Positions 42,901 through 50,589 of a stretch of 64,000 nucleotides of DNA are shown piece after piece (positions within the stretch are counted from its first letter, which is position 1; the number at the start of each line of letters is the position of its first letter). Location: NCBI GenBank assembly GCA_021324855.1, contig JAJPIG010000011.1, forward strand, positions 62,001-126,000. The letters run 5' to 3'. This DNA comes from Pseudomonadota bacterium (lineage in GTDB: Bacteria > Desulfobacterota > Binatia > Binatales > Binataceae). The notes beneath the pieces were generated by a model, which was given only the letters and a program-made list of their open reading frames with translations, had not been told where the DNA came from and did no database searches. The position numbers were made by a program, and so were the translations under genes.

Positions 42901-44674
42901 CGGTCTGCGGCTTCTCCCCGCCGGTGTCAGGCCGCATCTCGTGCGCGTCCTCGGAGATCACCTGCAGACCGAAATTCTGCAGCAGCGGCATCAGCTCTGA
43001 GAGAATCGGCGCCGTACCCAGCTCGTACATTCTAAGCTCGCTCACGCCCTCGGTGCCGTCGTCAGCCGCACTGGCTTCGACGTGCGTGCCGCCGGTCTTG
43101 AGCAGCGCCTCAACGCACTCGATATCGGCGACCGCACGCCCGACGCCAGTGCTGGCCTGGTAATCCGCCGTGAAGGCATTAATCCATCGCCGCGTCAGCT
43201 CCTGCGCACGCTTTGCGCCGAATCTGTTATTGAGCTCCTCCTGCAGTCGATCGCTCCAAGTACGCGCAAGTCGCTGAATCTCGGTCTCGAGCGGGGCAAG
43301 CAGCGACGGCGCGAACGGCGGCGCAGCGAAGCTGAAATGAAGCCGCGCGGTGTAACCCTCGCCGAGCGCGAGATGGTAGTAGATGACCTTGCCGCCGAGC
43401 CGGGCCGCCAGCGTCTCCTGGATACGCGTCCGGACCTCGGCCGAGAATCGATCGCGTGGCATCAGCACCATCGCGACGACCACGCCGCGCTCGGGATCGG
43501 AATTCAGGCTCAGACGCACGGTCGATTCGCTTTTTACATCGACAATCAGATGGAGCTGTTCGCGAAGCTCCTCGACCGACGCGCGAAACAGCTCTTCCTT
43601 GGGAAAGCTGTTGAACGCCGCGACCAACTCCTTGAAATCATGCGATCCGGGCTGCGCGTGCTCGAGTTCGATAAGGTCGGCAAGCTTCGCCCGCAGCACC
43701 GGGATATGTTGTGCTTCTTCGGCATAGGCTTTCGAGGTGAAGAGCCCGAGAAAGCGGTCGAACGAAATTTCGCCGCCCGCGCTCACGCGCCGGATCGCAA
43801 TGTCATCCATCGCGCGCCGGCGATGGACCAGCGATTCGCGCCGGGTCTTGCCGATGATCAGGGGTGGGCCGTCGAAGAGGAGCTTGCGCTGCTCGAGCGG
43901 CAGCTCGCGCGCCGGACGCGGTGTGGCGAAGCGCGAGCGCATCGCCGCATCGCGCAGGATTCCCAGTTCGCGCGCCGGATCGAGCTCCAGCATCGCCGGT
44001 TCACGCTGCGGGGCAACCACGCGATAGCGGCGATAGCCCAGAAATACGAAGCCGCCCTGGACCAGCCAGCGCAGAAAATCGCGCAACTCGATCATTTCGC
44101 GCAGACCGGCGGTCTCCTGGCAGATTTCCAGCGCCCGCGCGACCATCGCTTCGAAATCGCCGGTCGCGCGCCGCACCTCCTCGAGCACCTCACGCAAGGA
44201 GGTTTCGACCTCGGCGAGGCGCGCCTGGCCACCCGGAAACTCGATTTCCATGTTGAGCAACGATTCCCGCCGCTCGCCGGCGCGCATCCGTTCGAAGGAT
44301 TGAATTTGTCCGTTTGCGTCGCGCGCGACCCCGAATACCGGATGCAGCAGCATCCGCACCGGCGCATCGATCGCATGGCAGAACTCGAGCACGCTGTCGA
44401 CGATGAACGGACAGTCCTCCATCACGTTGCGAATCGTGACCAACGGCTCGCCGTTGGGAGCCGCGATCACCTGGAGCTTGATTGGCTCGCTCCGCCGGTA
44501 GAAGAACTCGAACGCCTCTGCCGCGATCGCGCGGCGGGCGTCGGCAGTCATCCGCGCAACCACGCTCGCCGGTTGGCGGGCGAAAAGCCGCTCAGCGAAA
44601 AGATCAAGATAGCGCGCGCGATCTTCCGAGAGCGCGCGGTCGACGGTCGTATGGGGGTCAGCGCGGGTTGCCAT
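39905..44674 (-). CDS. gdh2: NAD-specific glutamate dehydrogenase, 180-kDa class
   Basis: A 1589-residue enzyme of the large NAD-GDH class that oxidises glutamate to 2-oxoglutarate and ammonia. The N-terminus (FIVDSVLEFCHA) is the regulatory ACT-like region of that family, and the catalytic core holds the lysine-bearing stretch VPVGSKGGFIVKPR, a DMSGDVFGNGLL segment, and a C-terminal helical domain ending LEALGGM-like residues. The length is that of the bacterial GDH-180 enzymes. ATG at 44674 is used rather than the TTG one codon upstream. It is divergent from rlmD. Such enzymes serve glutamate or amino acid catabolism. Confidence 0.93.
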   Translation of the reverse strand: MATRADPHTTVDRALSEDRARYLDLFAERLFARQPASVVARMTADARRAIAAEAFEFFYRRSEPIKLQVIAAPNGEPLVTIRNVMEDCPFIVDSVLEFCHAIDAPVRMLLHPVFGVARDANGQIQSFERMRAGERRESLLNMEIEFPGGQARLAEVETSLREVLEEVRRATGDFEAMVARALEICQETAGLREMIELRDFLRWLVQGGFVFLGYRRYRVVAPQREPAMLELDPARELGILRDAAMRSRFATPRPARELPLEQRKLLFDGPPLIIGKTRRESLVHRRRAMDDIAIRRVSAGGEISFDRFLGLFTSKAYAEEAQHIPVLRAKLADLIELEHAQPGSHDFKELVAAFNSFPKEELFRASVEELREQLHLIVDVKSESTVRLSLNSDPERGVVVAMVLMPRDRFSAEVRTRIQETLAARLGGKVIYYHLALGEGYTARLHFSFAAPPFAPSLLAPLETEIQRLARTWSDRLQEELNNRFGAKRAQELTRRWINAFTADYQASTGVGRAVADIECVEALLKTGGTHVEASAADDGTEGVSELRMYELGTAPILSELMPLLQNFGLQVISEDAHEMRPDTGGEKPQTAFVQSFRVRGLKHETVTSPAGAALIAEAFNAVASGRAENDPLNALTVTAGLAWREVALIRAYLAAGFQMKLAPARPALYRVLLLHPELARILVDLFVARFDPDRGDSSRDAERLRAAYLEKLVNVDNIADDRTARAILSMVEATVRCNYFLPPAPSDPYLAFKFESAKILNLPDVPPLYEIHVHSPRMEGCHLRAGKIARGGIRFSDRPDDFRTEILELMKTQTVKNAIIVPVGSKGGFIVKPRSGGQPTHQEVVLAYETLINAMLELTDNLVGGNVVHPERVKVLDGDDPYLVVAADKGTAAFSDIANGIAERRGFWLGDAFASGGMHGYDHKALGITARGAWESAKRHLREMGRDPHRGAPITMVGIGDMSGDVFGNGLLQSNNLKLIAAFDHRHVFIDPNPDPAASFAERRRLFNLPNSQWSDYNPALISKGGGVYKRGLKRIELSPEARAALKCDADALDSDGLIRAILRADVDLLYNGGIGTYVRAEAETDAEVADHANDACRITARELRARIVVEGGNLGLTERARIEYALLGGRINSDAIDNSAGVDCSDHEVNIKILMQPAVSRGALPLEERNRLLADAANEVADSVVRDNRDQVLSLSLEQVRSRADVDTYREHLTAIEQGGFFRTREKALPSAEALRERRSSFAGLTRPELAVITAYTKIDLVARLERSALVDDPYLLETFVRPYFPAAIAARCSDEIPHHRLRRELAATRIVNQLVDLMGSIFVFRMMRDLGIEADEAVRGWVTAAGLLDLRRWTERLHEAGESLAAEAEQAAFFALAQAAHRVSTWAIANRDAASSMGETVARFKPAFDELTGSFEDFLIGAERDRFERTYRDLRKAVHEERLAHDLTRLEFADHLLDVLTVSAGAALDPKNVAQVYFRLSAGIDFATLEAALTAIDGDRWDRRAAQELATELGGMRIEFCRMALKNGRDADAIAKLRETRPREFVALERLLAEIRTMPRIGVPALQVAVRALSRLARSAAAANRS

Positions 44675-44817
44675 CAATTACCTGTGAAGCCGGCCAATCT
44701 TCCGGCGGCTGCGTATATCATATAACGCCCGCGCGCTTCTGCTGAATCATACGCAAACGATCCGGCGCCGAAGCGATGCTAAAATAAGAGTCACGTTCTG
44801 ATCGGTTCATCGGTTCG

Positions 44818-46068
44818 ATGGCGACGATTGAAATAGAAGATCTGACGCTCGGTCCGTGGGGCGTGGGGCATCTCGACGGACGCGCGGTGATGGTCCCGAA
44901 TACGGCGCCGGGCGATCTGCTCGAAGTTGAGATCGAAAGCGAACGCAAAGGCTACGCGATCGGCCGTATCGAGCGCATCGTGCGCGCCGGCGATCATCGC
45001 CGCGTGCCGCCGTGTCCGTTCATCCCACGGTGTGGCGGATGCGACTGGCAGCAGCTCGACTATCCCGCGCAGCTCGCGGCCAAGGCGCGGCTGATTGCTT
45101 CTGAGTTCGCGCGCGCGCTCAGTGTCGAGCTTCCGGTCGACGATCTGATCGAACCGGCGGCGGAAGAATTCGGCTATCGATCGCGCGTGCGTTTCAAGGT
45201 CGGAGCGGGCGGCGAGGTCGGTTTTCACGCCGCAGCGAGCAACCGGATCGTTCCGGTCGATCGATGCATCGTGGCGGCGGCGCCGATTTCGGTTCCCACT
45301 CGTTTCGCCGCCGTGTTCGGTCGGCGATGCCGCGAAATCGAGGTGGTCGCGGGCGATCATTACCAGGTGGTCGTCGCGCATTTCGATTCGCGGCCGACCC
45401 CGGAACACATCGCACAGGCGCGCGAGACACTCGCCGGCGATTTCATCGTACGCGGGCTAATCGTCCGCGGGGGCGGCGCGCGCGAATTGATCGGCAAAAC
45501 CGGGATTACGATCGAACTCGAACCCGGTCTGATACTCGAAGTCGACGCCGATCTCTTCACCCAGGTGAACCGCGCGCAGAATCGCAAGCTGATCGCGGCA
45601 GTGATGGCGTCGGCTGCGATTGCGCCGGGAGACGAGGTGCTCGATCTCTATTGCGGGGCAGGGAACTTCAGCCTGCCGGCGGCGCGGCGCGGCGCGCGCG
45701 CTACGGGCGTCGACGCAGACGAACTGGCGATCGCCGCGGCGCGTCGCAACGCCACCCGGCTCACCCTCGAGCACGCGCAGTTCATCGCAATGAAAGCGGA
45801 CGCGCTGGCGAGTTTTCTTGGGCGCGCGCGCTATCGGCCGAGCCTCGTGATCCTCGATCCGCCGCGGGCTGGAGCGGCCGAGTTGATCAAGCTGATCGCT
45901 GCGCTCAGGCCGCGCCGCGTGCTCTACGTCTCGTGCAATGTCGCAACCCTGATGCGCGACCTTAAGCCGCTGGTGCATGCGGGTTATCGCGCCGGGACCG
46001 TGCGGGGCTTCGACTTTTTTCCAAACACGCATCATGTCGAGGTGATGGCCGAGATGCTATTGACTTAA
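44818..46068 (+). CDS. rlmD: 23S rRNA (uracil-C5)-methyltransferase, RlmD/RumA type
   Basis: A 416-residue methyltransferase that adds a methyl group to C5 of a uridine in 23S rRNA (or tRNA in TrmA-like members). An N-terminal TRAM domain precedes an Fe-S site with C66, C72, C75 and C150. The S-adenosylmethionine fold has DLYCGAGNFSLP and DPPRAG, the catalytic cysteine is C374 in YVSCNVATL, and a general base glutamate lies in THHVEVM. The ATG at 44818 has a plausible -10-like TAAAAT at 44780-44785 upstream. It is the usual length for RlmD. Precise uridine target cannot be fixed from sequence. Confidence 0.88.
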   Translation: MATIEIEDLTLGPWGVGHLDGRAVMVPNTAPGDLLEVEIESERKGYAIGRIERIVRAGDHRRVPPCPFIPRCGGCDWQQLDYPAQLAAKARLIASEFARALSVELPVDDLIEPAAEEFGYRSRVRFKVGAGGEVGFHAAASNRIVPVDRCIVAAAPISVPTRFAAVFGRRCREIEVVAGDHYQVVVAHFDSRPTPEHIAQARETLAGDFIVRGLIVRGGGARELIGKTGITIELEPGLILEVDADLFTQVNRAQNRKLIAAVMASAAIAPGDEVLDLYCGAGNFSLPAARRGARATGVDADELAIAAARRNATRLTLEHAQFIAMKADALASFLGRARYRPSLVILDPPRAGAAELIKLIAALRPRRVLYVSCNVATLMRDLKPLVHAGYRAGTVRGFDFFPNTHHVEVMAEMLLT

Positions 46069-46137
46069 GCGGCGACGCGTTCCTAATCTAGTGAAGCAGT
46101 TGGCAGCGACCCTCCCGCCGGGGACTGAACTAAAGCG

Positions 46138-46389
46138 ATGCCCAAGCAGGAAAAGGAAAAGCAGCCACGGCCGAAGGTGACGATTATTCCCGGCCGCGGC
46201 GTGGCGCAGACCATCAACTATCTGCTCGAGGATCGCGATGATTTGGAATGGATCATCGCGGTGGGCCGCACCAAAAACGGTGAGCTCTTCTTCTACGATA
46301 CCGGCGGCGATATTGTCGAAGATCTCGGCACGCTCGAATACCTCAAGGCGCGTATCATCCGCGCCCATTTCGGCGACGAATACGAATAA
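46138..46389 (+). CDS. Small hypothetical protein
   Basis: An 83-residue charged protein with a lysine-rich N-terminus (PKQEKEKQPRPK), then a compact beta-rich-looking segment LEWIIAVGRTKNGELFFYD and an acidic end. It has no signal peptide, membrane segment or recognised domain. It lies 69 bases after rlmD on the same strand and converges on the small exported gene that ends at 46408. Codon usage fits its neighbours, so it is likely real, but no function can be proposed. Confidence 0.6.
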   Translation: MPKQEKEKQPRPKVTIIPGRGVAQTINYLLEDRDDLEWIIAVGRTKNGELFFYDTGGDIVEDLGTLEYLKARIIRAHFGDEYE

Positions 46390-46407
46390 TCTGTACCGAG
46401 GCGTCGG

Positions 46408-46764
46408 TCAGGGAGCAGTGTGCACCACCGGGGGATTTGAAGGCGGCGCACCGATCTCGGGTCCGCCGACTTCCTCGCTGAAGTCGTTCGGCATTCCGCG
46501 CACGATCTTGTCCGCCATCTTGAGCTTTTTCACGGCCTCGGCATAGTTCCCGGCGAAATAAGCGCGCTCGCCCTCCGTGTAGAGCGCCTGTACGCGGCCG
46601 TAACCTGTCGAGCTATGCTGCGCGTGCCATACGTCCTGGCTGACGCGGCCAAGCACCGCCTGCGCTTCCTCGCGCGTGACTTCCTGCGCCTGCACCGGCC
46701 AAGAGACGGCGAAGGTTCCAATCGCTATCGCCAGCATCAGCAAGGGTATCTTCACGACTTTCAT
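46408..46764 (-). CDS. Small secreted or periplasmic protein
   Basis: A 118-residue protein with a typical signal peptide (MKVVKIPLLMLAIAIGT, cleavage likely after PVQAQ near residue 26). The mature part is helical, with conserved-looking EEAQAVLGRV and YGRVQALYTEGERAYFAGNYAEAV, the latter resembling a single tetratricopeptide-like repeat, and ends in a proline-rich tail. It has no recognised enzyme motif. A role as a periplasmic helper is possible. It is transcribed divergently from the HdeD-like gene across about 240 bases. Confidence 0.65.
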   Translation of the reverse strand: MKVVKIPLLMLAIAIGTFAVSWPVQAQEVTREEAQAVLGRVSQDVWHAQHSSTGYGRVQALYTEGERAYFAGNYAEAVKKLKMADKIVRGMPNDFSEEVGGPEIGAPPSNPPVVHTAP

Positions 46765-47002
46765 CGACTCTCCACGGCCTCCACAGGGGTTTCAGGGCAC
46801 AACGCCGGATCGTGAAGGAGCGGACCCCCTCGCGCCGGAATTTACGTTTGCATAACAAAAACCGAACGCATCGAGCAATAACGTTGGCCTGCCAACTTTG
46901 TCCGCCGGCGCCTTTAGCCTACTATCGCGGAAAATGCCGCGCCCGGCTTCGATGCCGGCGCGGTCGGAAGTCGAACTCTAGTCCAGAGCGGAGGTGGATG
47001 AA

Positions 47003-47560
47003 ATGGCTGCTAGTCCTTTGACTATCGGGATCGATGAAGTTCGGGAACATCGCGGATGGTTTTTCGCCTGGGGAATCGTCTTGATCGTGCTCGGCGCGAT
47101 CGCGCTGGGATCGTCGTTCATCACGACCATGCTGTCGGTGCTCTTTCTCGGCTGGATACTGATTTTCGGCGGCCTGTTCGCAATCATCCACGCGGTCGTG
47201 CGCCGCCGCTGGCACGGCTTCTTCCTCAACCTGTTGGCCGGCGTGCTCTACGCCGTGGCAGGCTTCCTGATAATCACGAATCCGGCGATGGCCGCAGTGA
47301 CGCTCACGCTGCTCATCGCGATGCTGCTCGTCGCGATCGGCATCTTCAGGCTGGTCGTCGCCTTTTCGCTTCCATTCCATCATCGCGGCTGGCTCATCCT
47401 GAGCGGCATCGTATCGATCGTACTCGGCGCGATGATCTGGGATTCGTGGCCGGTGTCGGGACTTTGGGTTATCGGCATGTTCATCGGGATCGATCTGATT
47501 TTCGATGGCTGGACCGAGTTGATGTTGGCGCTCATCGCCGGGCGCAGCGCCCCGGCCTGA
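47003..47560 (+). CDS. HdeD-family (DUF308) membrane protein
   Basis: A 185-residue membrane protein of the HdeD family, with six hydrophobic helices in three pairs and the repeated pattern of short loops (GWFFAWGIVLIVLGAIALG, GWLILSGIVSIVLGAMIW). HdeD proteins are associated with acid resistance in enterics, but the family is broad. GGAGG at 46989-46993 supports the ATG at 47003; a GTG at 46994 is less likely. It stands alone, with noncoding flanks on both sides. No regulator or acid-stress gene is nearby. Confidence 0.82.
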   Translation: MAASPLTIGIDEVREHRGWFFAWGIVLIVLGAIALGSSFITTMLSVLFLGWILIFGGLFAIIHAVVRRRWHGFFLNLLAGVLYAVAGFLIITNPAMAAVTLTLLIAMLLVAIGIFRLVVAFSLPFHHRGWLILSGIVSIVLGAMIWDSWPVSGLWVIGMFIGIDLIFDGWTELMLALIAGRSAPA

Positions 47561-47706
47561 GACCTTGTTTGTACGGTCACACTTGAGCGTGGATCGGAGC
47601 TGACTTACCGACAGGTCTCACCGGCTCGTGTCCATGCTGACGGCTCGTCCTATACCCCCGACTTGACGCCCCCAACTGAATGCGAAGTAATCAAAGGTCG
47701 GATCGG

Positions 47707-48297
47707 ATGAGCACCCCTGCCCGCACTACGCCCGTCGATATGCAACGCGCGAGCGAGACATCGGCTCTGCGCGTTCAGCTAATCCGCGACCTCGCGATGG
47801 TCGCGATTATCGCGGTAATCTCGCTCGCTGCCGGCCTCGTGATCGATCGCTTCGCGAAGAATCCGCTGCCGATAATCTATAAGACCCCGGAGCAACGATT
47901 CGACGCCGAGCTCACTAATCTCGTCGCTACGCCGCCCTTCAAGATCGCGCCGGCGGCGACGATCGGGTTGCCGGAATTCCGCGCCGCGCTTGCCGGTAAG
48001 CACACGTTGATTCTCGACGCGCGCCCGTCGCTGATTTACGCCCAGGGCCACGTTCCGGGCGCGCTCAATCTCTCGCGCCAGGATTTCGCGCGCGATTACC
48101 GGCGGCTTGCGCCGACGCTTAAGCCGGCAACGGAGAAGCCGATTATCGTCTACTGCTCAGGCGGCGATTGCCACGACAGCCGAATGGTCGCCAACGCACT
48201 GCTCACACTCGGGTACAGCAATGTGAGCGTCTTCACCGGCGGATGGGAAGTCTGGTCGGCGAACAAGCTGCCTGCGACAACCGGGAACGCGCCATGA
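47707..48297 (+). CDS. Membrane-anchored rhodanese-domain protein
   Basis: A protein of about 196 residues with a single N-terminal hydrophobic segment (about residues 27-47) that would place a rhodanese domain in the periplasm. The domain shows DARPSLIYAQGHVPGAL and the active-site loop YCSGGDCHDS, with the catalytic cysteine at about residue 150. Rhodanese domains handle persulfide sulfur. Its TGA overlaps the ATG of the MauE-like gene in ATGA, implying joint function. An alternative start lies at 47680. The ATG chosen has AAAGGT upstream. Confidence 0.8.
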   Translation: MSTPARTTPVDMQRASETSALRVQLIRDLAMVAIIAVISLAAGLVIDRFAKNPLPIIYKTPEQRFDAELTNLVATPPFKIAPAATIGLPEFRAALAGKHTLILDARPSLIYAQGHVPGALNLSRQDFARDYRRLAPTLKPATEKPIIVYCSGGDCHDSRMVANALLTLGYSNVSVFTGGWEVWSANKLPATTGNAP

Positions 48298-48749
48298 TCG
48301 ATCGAAGCGCGCCGCGCCACGATTATCCCGCGCTCGCGATCAGCGTCGGAATCGGCATCCTGTTCGTGATTTCCGGCATGGCTAAAATCGGCGACCCGGG
48401 CGATTTCGCCGACAACATCTTCGGCTTCGCGATTCTGCCGCCGGCGTTCATCAGTCCGCTCGCGCTCGGGCTGCCGCCGTTCGAGATCCTGTGTGGTCTG
48501 CTGATGCTCGCGCCGCGCACGCGCCGCGTCGCCGCACTCGGGCTGATGCTGCTTTCGGTTATCTTCTTCGCGGCGCTCGCCTCAGCGCTGGCGCGCGGTC
48601 TCACGCTGGATTGCGGGTGCTTCGGCGTCGGCGCGCCCTCGCGTCAGCGGATGTGGCTCGAGGCCGGGCTCAACGTCCTGCTCTTCGCCGGAACCCTGAT
48701 TGTCTATCTCCGCTCACTTCCGAAGATGCGCCGCCTCGCGCCGATCTGA
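48294..48749 (+). CDS. MauE/DoxX-like membrane protein
   Basis: A 151-residue membrane protein with four hydrophobic segments and the motif LDCGCFG near residue 105, as in MauE and the DoxX-like proteins linked to disulfide or thiol chemistry. The MauE class is related to vitamin K epoxide reductases and has a CxC pair, which is the C-G-C here. It is coupled by ATGA to the membrane-anchored rhodanese just upstream, so both may act together on periplasmic sulfur or thiols. No methylamine dehydrogenase genes are near, so a mau role is unlikely. Confidence 0.8.
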   Translation: MIDRSAPRHDYPALAISVGIGILFVISGMAKIGDPGDFADNIFGFAILPPAFISPLALGLPPFEILCGLLMLAPRTRRVAALGLMLLSVIFFAALASALARGLTLDCGCFGVGAPSRQRMWLEAGLNVLLFAGTLIVYLRSLPKMRRLAPI

Positions 48750-48805
48750 CAAACTATATCGCGAGACACATATGATGGCGCGGATTAAGGGCGACGCGCT
48801 TTATT

Positions 48806-49453
48806 TTAGGGACTTGACAGCATCCGGTTTTCCGACTCCAGATCTTTATGAGTCTTATCGAAAAGGTCGAAGAGAAGCTTGGCCACTTCCTGTTCGAGGT
48901 CGTCACCTTGAGCCAGGCGGATGATTTCGCTCCTAGCCCTGAGTTTTGCCGGTTCGGCGTGAACAACATAACACCATTCCCCGGGGTCCGGGTCTCGTAT
49001 CCAATCAACGCCTAGCTGGTCGTGTAGTTGCTTCGCCCATGTGGGAAGCGAAGCCGCCTGTTGCTTCATGCGGCGTGCCTGTCCAGTGAAGCCCAATCCG
49101 CACCAAATTGGCGCTAGCTTCTTTTCGCTCCGACTGCGAGCTCGCGGATCATAGTCTTGCTCTACCCAGTAGGCCCAGAAAAGGGGCATGTCAGTCGTCT
49201 GCACCGATGTGAGTTCTAACGTACCGTCGCCCTCAATAAAATCTTCTGGGTCCGCGGGGCGGCCTTTAACTGAGAATTTGTTTGCGACTCCACGTTCGCC
49301 CAACCCCTGTTCGATGATTTCTTTCAGCTTCTTCCAGAACTTGATGTGAAGCTCGTCTATTGCGCGGGGTACAACGTCGACCAAATCGAGCGCACTCTCG
49401 ATATTTTCCGGCTTAAGCACGAAACTGACAAGCTCGTCATAGACGCGTGGCAT
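48806..49453 (-). CDS. C-terminal half of a split PDDEXK_4-type nuclease
   Basis: A 215-residue protein that, by its sequence (FVLKPENIESALDLVDVVPR, ELHIKFWKKLKE), corresponds to the C-terminal region that normally follows the nuclease domain in PDDEXK_4 proteins. It has no recognised catalytic motif of its own. Its ATG overlaps the end of the upstream nuclease gene by 17 bases and is preceded by AAGGAG, so it appears to be translated by coupling. It may be the natural second subunit or the product of a frameshift in a single gene. The region is less GC-rich than the rest of the window. Confidence 0.6.
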   Translation of the reverse strand: MPRVYDELVSFVLKPENIESALDLVDVVPRAIDELHIKFWKKLKEIIEQGLGERGVANKFSVKGRPADPEDFIEGDGTLELTSVQTTDMPLFWAYWVEQDYDPRARSRSEKKLAPIWCGLGFTGQARRMKQQAASLPTWAKQLHDQLGVDWIRDPDPGEWCYVVHAEPAKLRARSEIIRLAQGDDLEQEVAKLLFDLFDKTHKDLESENRMLSSP

Positions 49454-50183
49454 CGGTTGGCTCCTTCTTCAAACTGCGCAGATCCTCGATCGCTTGCACG
49501 TATCCAAGCACCAGGTACTGAACGGCGGGTGCAGCAACCCTTTTTAAACAGTCTTCAAGCCACTTGCGTATGTCGCGGAGGTAGGAGATATCAACGTGTT
49601 CCACGCCGCTTTGCGACTTATCACCGTGAATCGTGAGAAAGATCAGCCGTTTTTCAGCGGCTGCTTGCTGGTTGAGCCACTTCCTATATTTTTCGAGCTG
49701 TCCCCTCCCATCGGCCATGCTTTCGTCGGCTTTGATCTTGTTTTCGATGACGAGAAGGAGCGACGGAAGGCAGCGTACAACAATATCCGCTCTGCCGCCG
49801 GTGATGGGGTGTTCGTAAAACACCTCGAGGTGCGCCCCGGGAGCGATCAATTTGGGTTTGATATCGCGTAGACCGACGTGATCCAAGAAGGCTTCAAGGA
49901 ACAAACCACCCTGCCCGTGCGTTCCCCGTGGATTGAGCAGGTCGGCTAGGATGCGGGAATGGGCCTGTTCCACCTCTACGAGCCCGAGAAGCCGGAGCAG
50001 ATTGAACTTCGGAGCTTCCCTCCGCTCCGATTCGGCATAGGCCGCACGGGCAGCTTGGAATTGGGGCCAAAAGGTCCCGAGTCTCGCCTTTAACTCCTCG
50101 GCGCGGCGCTCCGTTTCTCCCGCTTTTTCAGCCCTAAAGCGCTTGTAGCGTTCGATCAGATGAATGACGCTATCTGTTGCCAA
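49437..50183 (-). CDS. PD-(D/E)XK nuclease-superfamily protein, N-terminal half
   Basis: A 248-residue protein of the PDDEXK_4 (DUF4263-like) class. The N-terminal landmark is EQAHSRILADLLNPRGTHGQG, and the nuclease core has D133 in RADIVV, then E147-x-K149 in VIENKIKADE, with Q162 in the next helix. These acidic residues and the lysine form the metal site of the PD-(D/E)XK fold. Such proteins occur in accessory regions and are sometimes tied to defence, but the role here is unproven. The C-terminus runs into the next gene, which holds the remainder of the family. A promoter-like element with repeats lies upstream at 50261-50289. Confidence 0.75.
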   Translation of the reverse strand: MATDSVIHLIERYKRFRAEKAGETERRAEELKARLGTFWPQFQAARAAYAESERREAPKFNLLRLLGLVEVEQAHSRILADLLNPRGTHGQGGLFLEAFLDHVGLRDIKPKLIAPGAHLEVFYEHPITGGRADIVVRCLPSLLLVIENKIKADESMADGRGQLEKYRKWLNQQAAAEKRLIFLTIHGDKSQSGVEHVDISYLRDIRKWLEDCLKRVAAPAVQYLVLGYVQAIEDLRSLKKEPTDATRL

Positions 50184-50589
50184 GTTATTCGACAGGGTTG
50201 TCCTGCTGGAGGGTCACGGCCGCGGAAAACAACCTTGAGCTTTTTCCACACTCGTTATCACATATAATTGACATGTAACTGACATGCAACGCGTGAACGG
50301 TCCAAAAGAGCGGCCCTTGAGGCTGAAACTCGGGAGCCGTTCCGTATCACCAGTTAGTGTGGAGAATCGGCCGTCGCTCTTCGCGCCCAGGACGTAATCG
50401 CACGCGCGTTGCGCCTATCGATCGCGCCAAATGTATTTAACTCTCGCGAGGTTTAAATCGGGGGATTCCGCGTCGGACGCCCACACCTGTGGCAAAGCCG
50501 CCGGACTACAGGAACGCCACACAGAATTCTTTTGGCCCATGCGCAGTCGAGCCATCCGGTCGATGCTAACGCGTTCCAACGAATAAGGG
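50184..50589. other. About 400 bp noncoding stretch upstream of the nuclease
   Basis: This stretch has no convincing gene. Near its left end it holds the promoter-like element with a tandem repeat (50261-50289). The rest, about 50290-50589, looks like anonymous sequence; a 60-codon frame at 50415-50597 is judged spurious. No tRNA, transposon or inverted repeat was recognised. It borders the Rieske gene and probably marks the edge of an acquired segment. Confidence 0.5.
50261..50289 (-). promoter_or_regulatory. Promoter with tandem 11-bp repeat upstream of the nuclease
   Basis: On the minus strand TTGCAT and TATATG are 17 bases apart (50284-50289 and 50261-50266). Two adjacent 11-base repeats (50265-50275 and 50276-50286, one mismatch) cover the spacer and reach into both boxes. 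The start of transcription would lie about 70 bases before the ATG at 50183. A repressor-binding role is possible. Confidence 0.5.

Noticed and set aside
41633-43000. A 455-codon plus-strand frame opposite gdh2
   Set aside because: Same reason; the real gene on the opposite strand explains the region fully.
43082-44725. A 547-codon plus-strand frame opposite gdh2
   Set aside because: It mirrors the gdh2 coding sequence; the composition is arginine- and histidine-heavy and no domain is visible.
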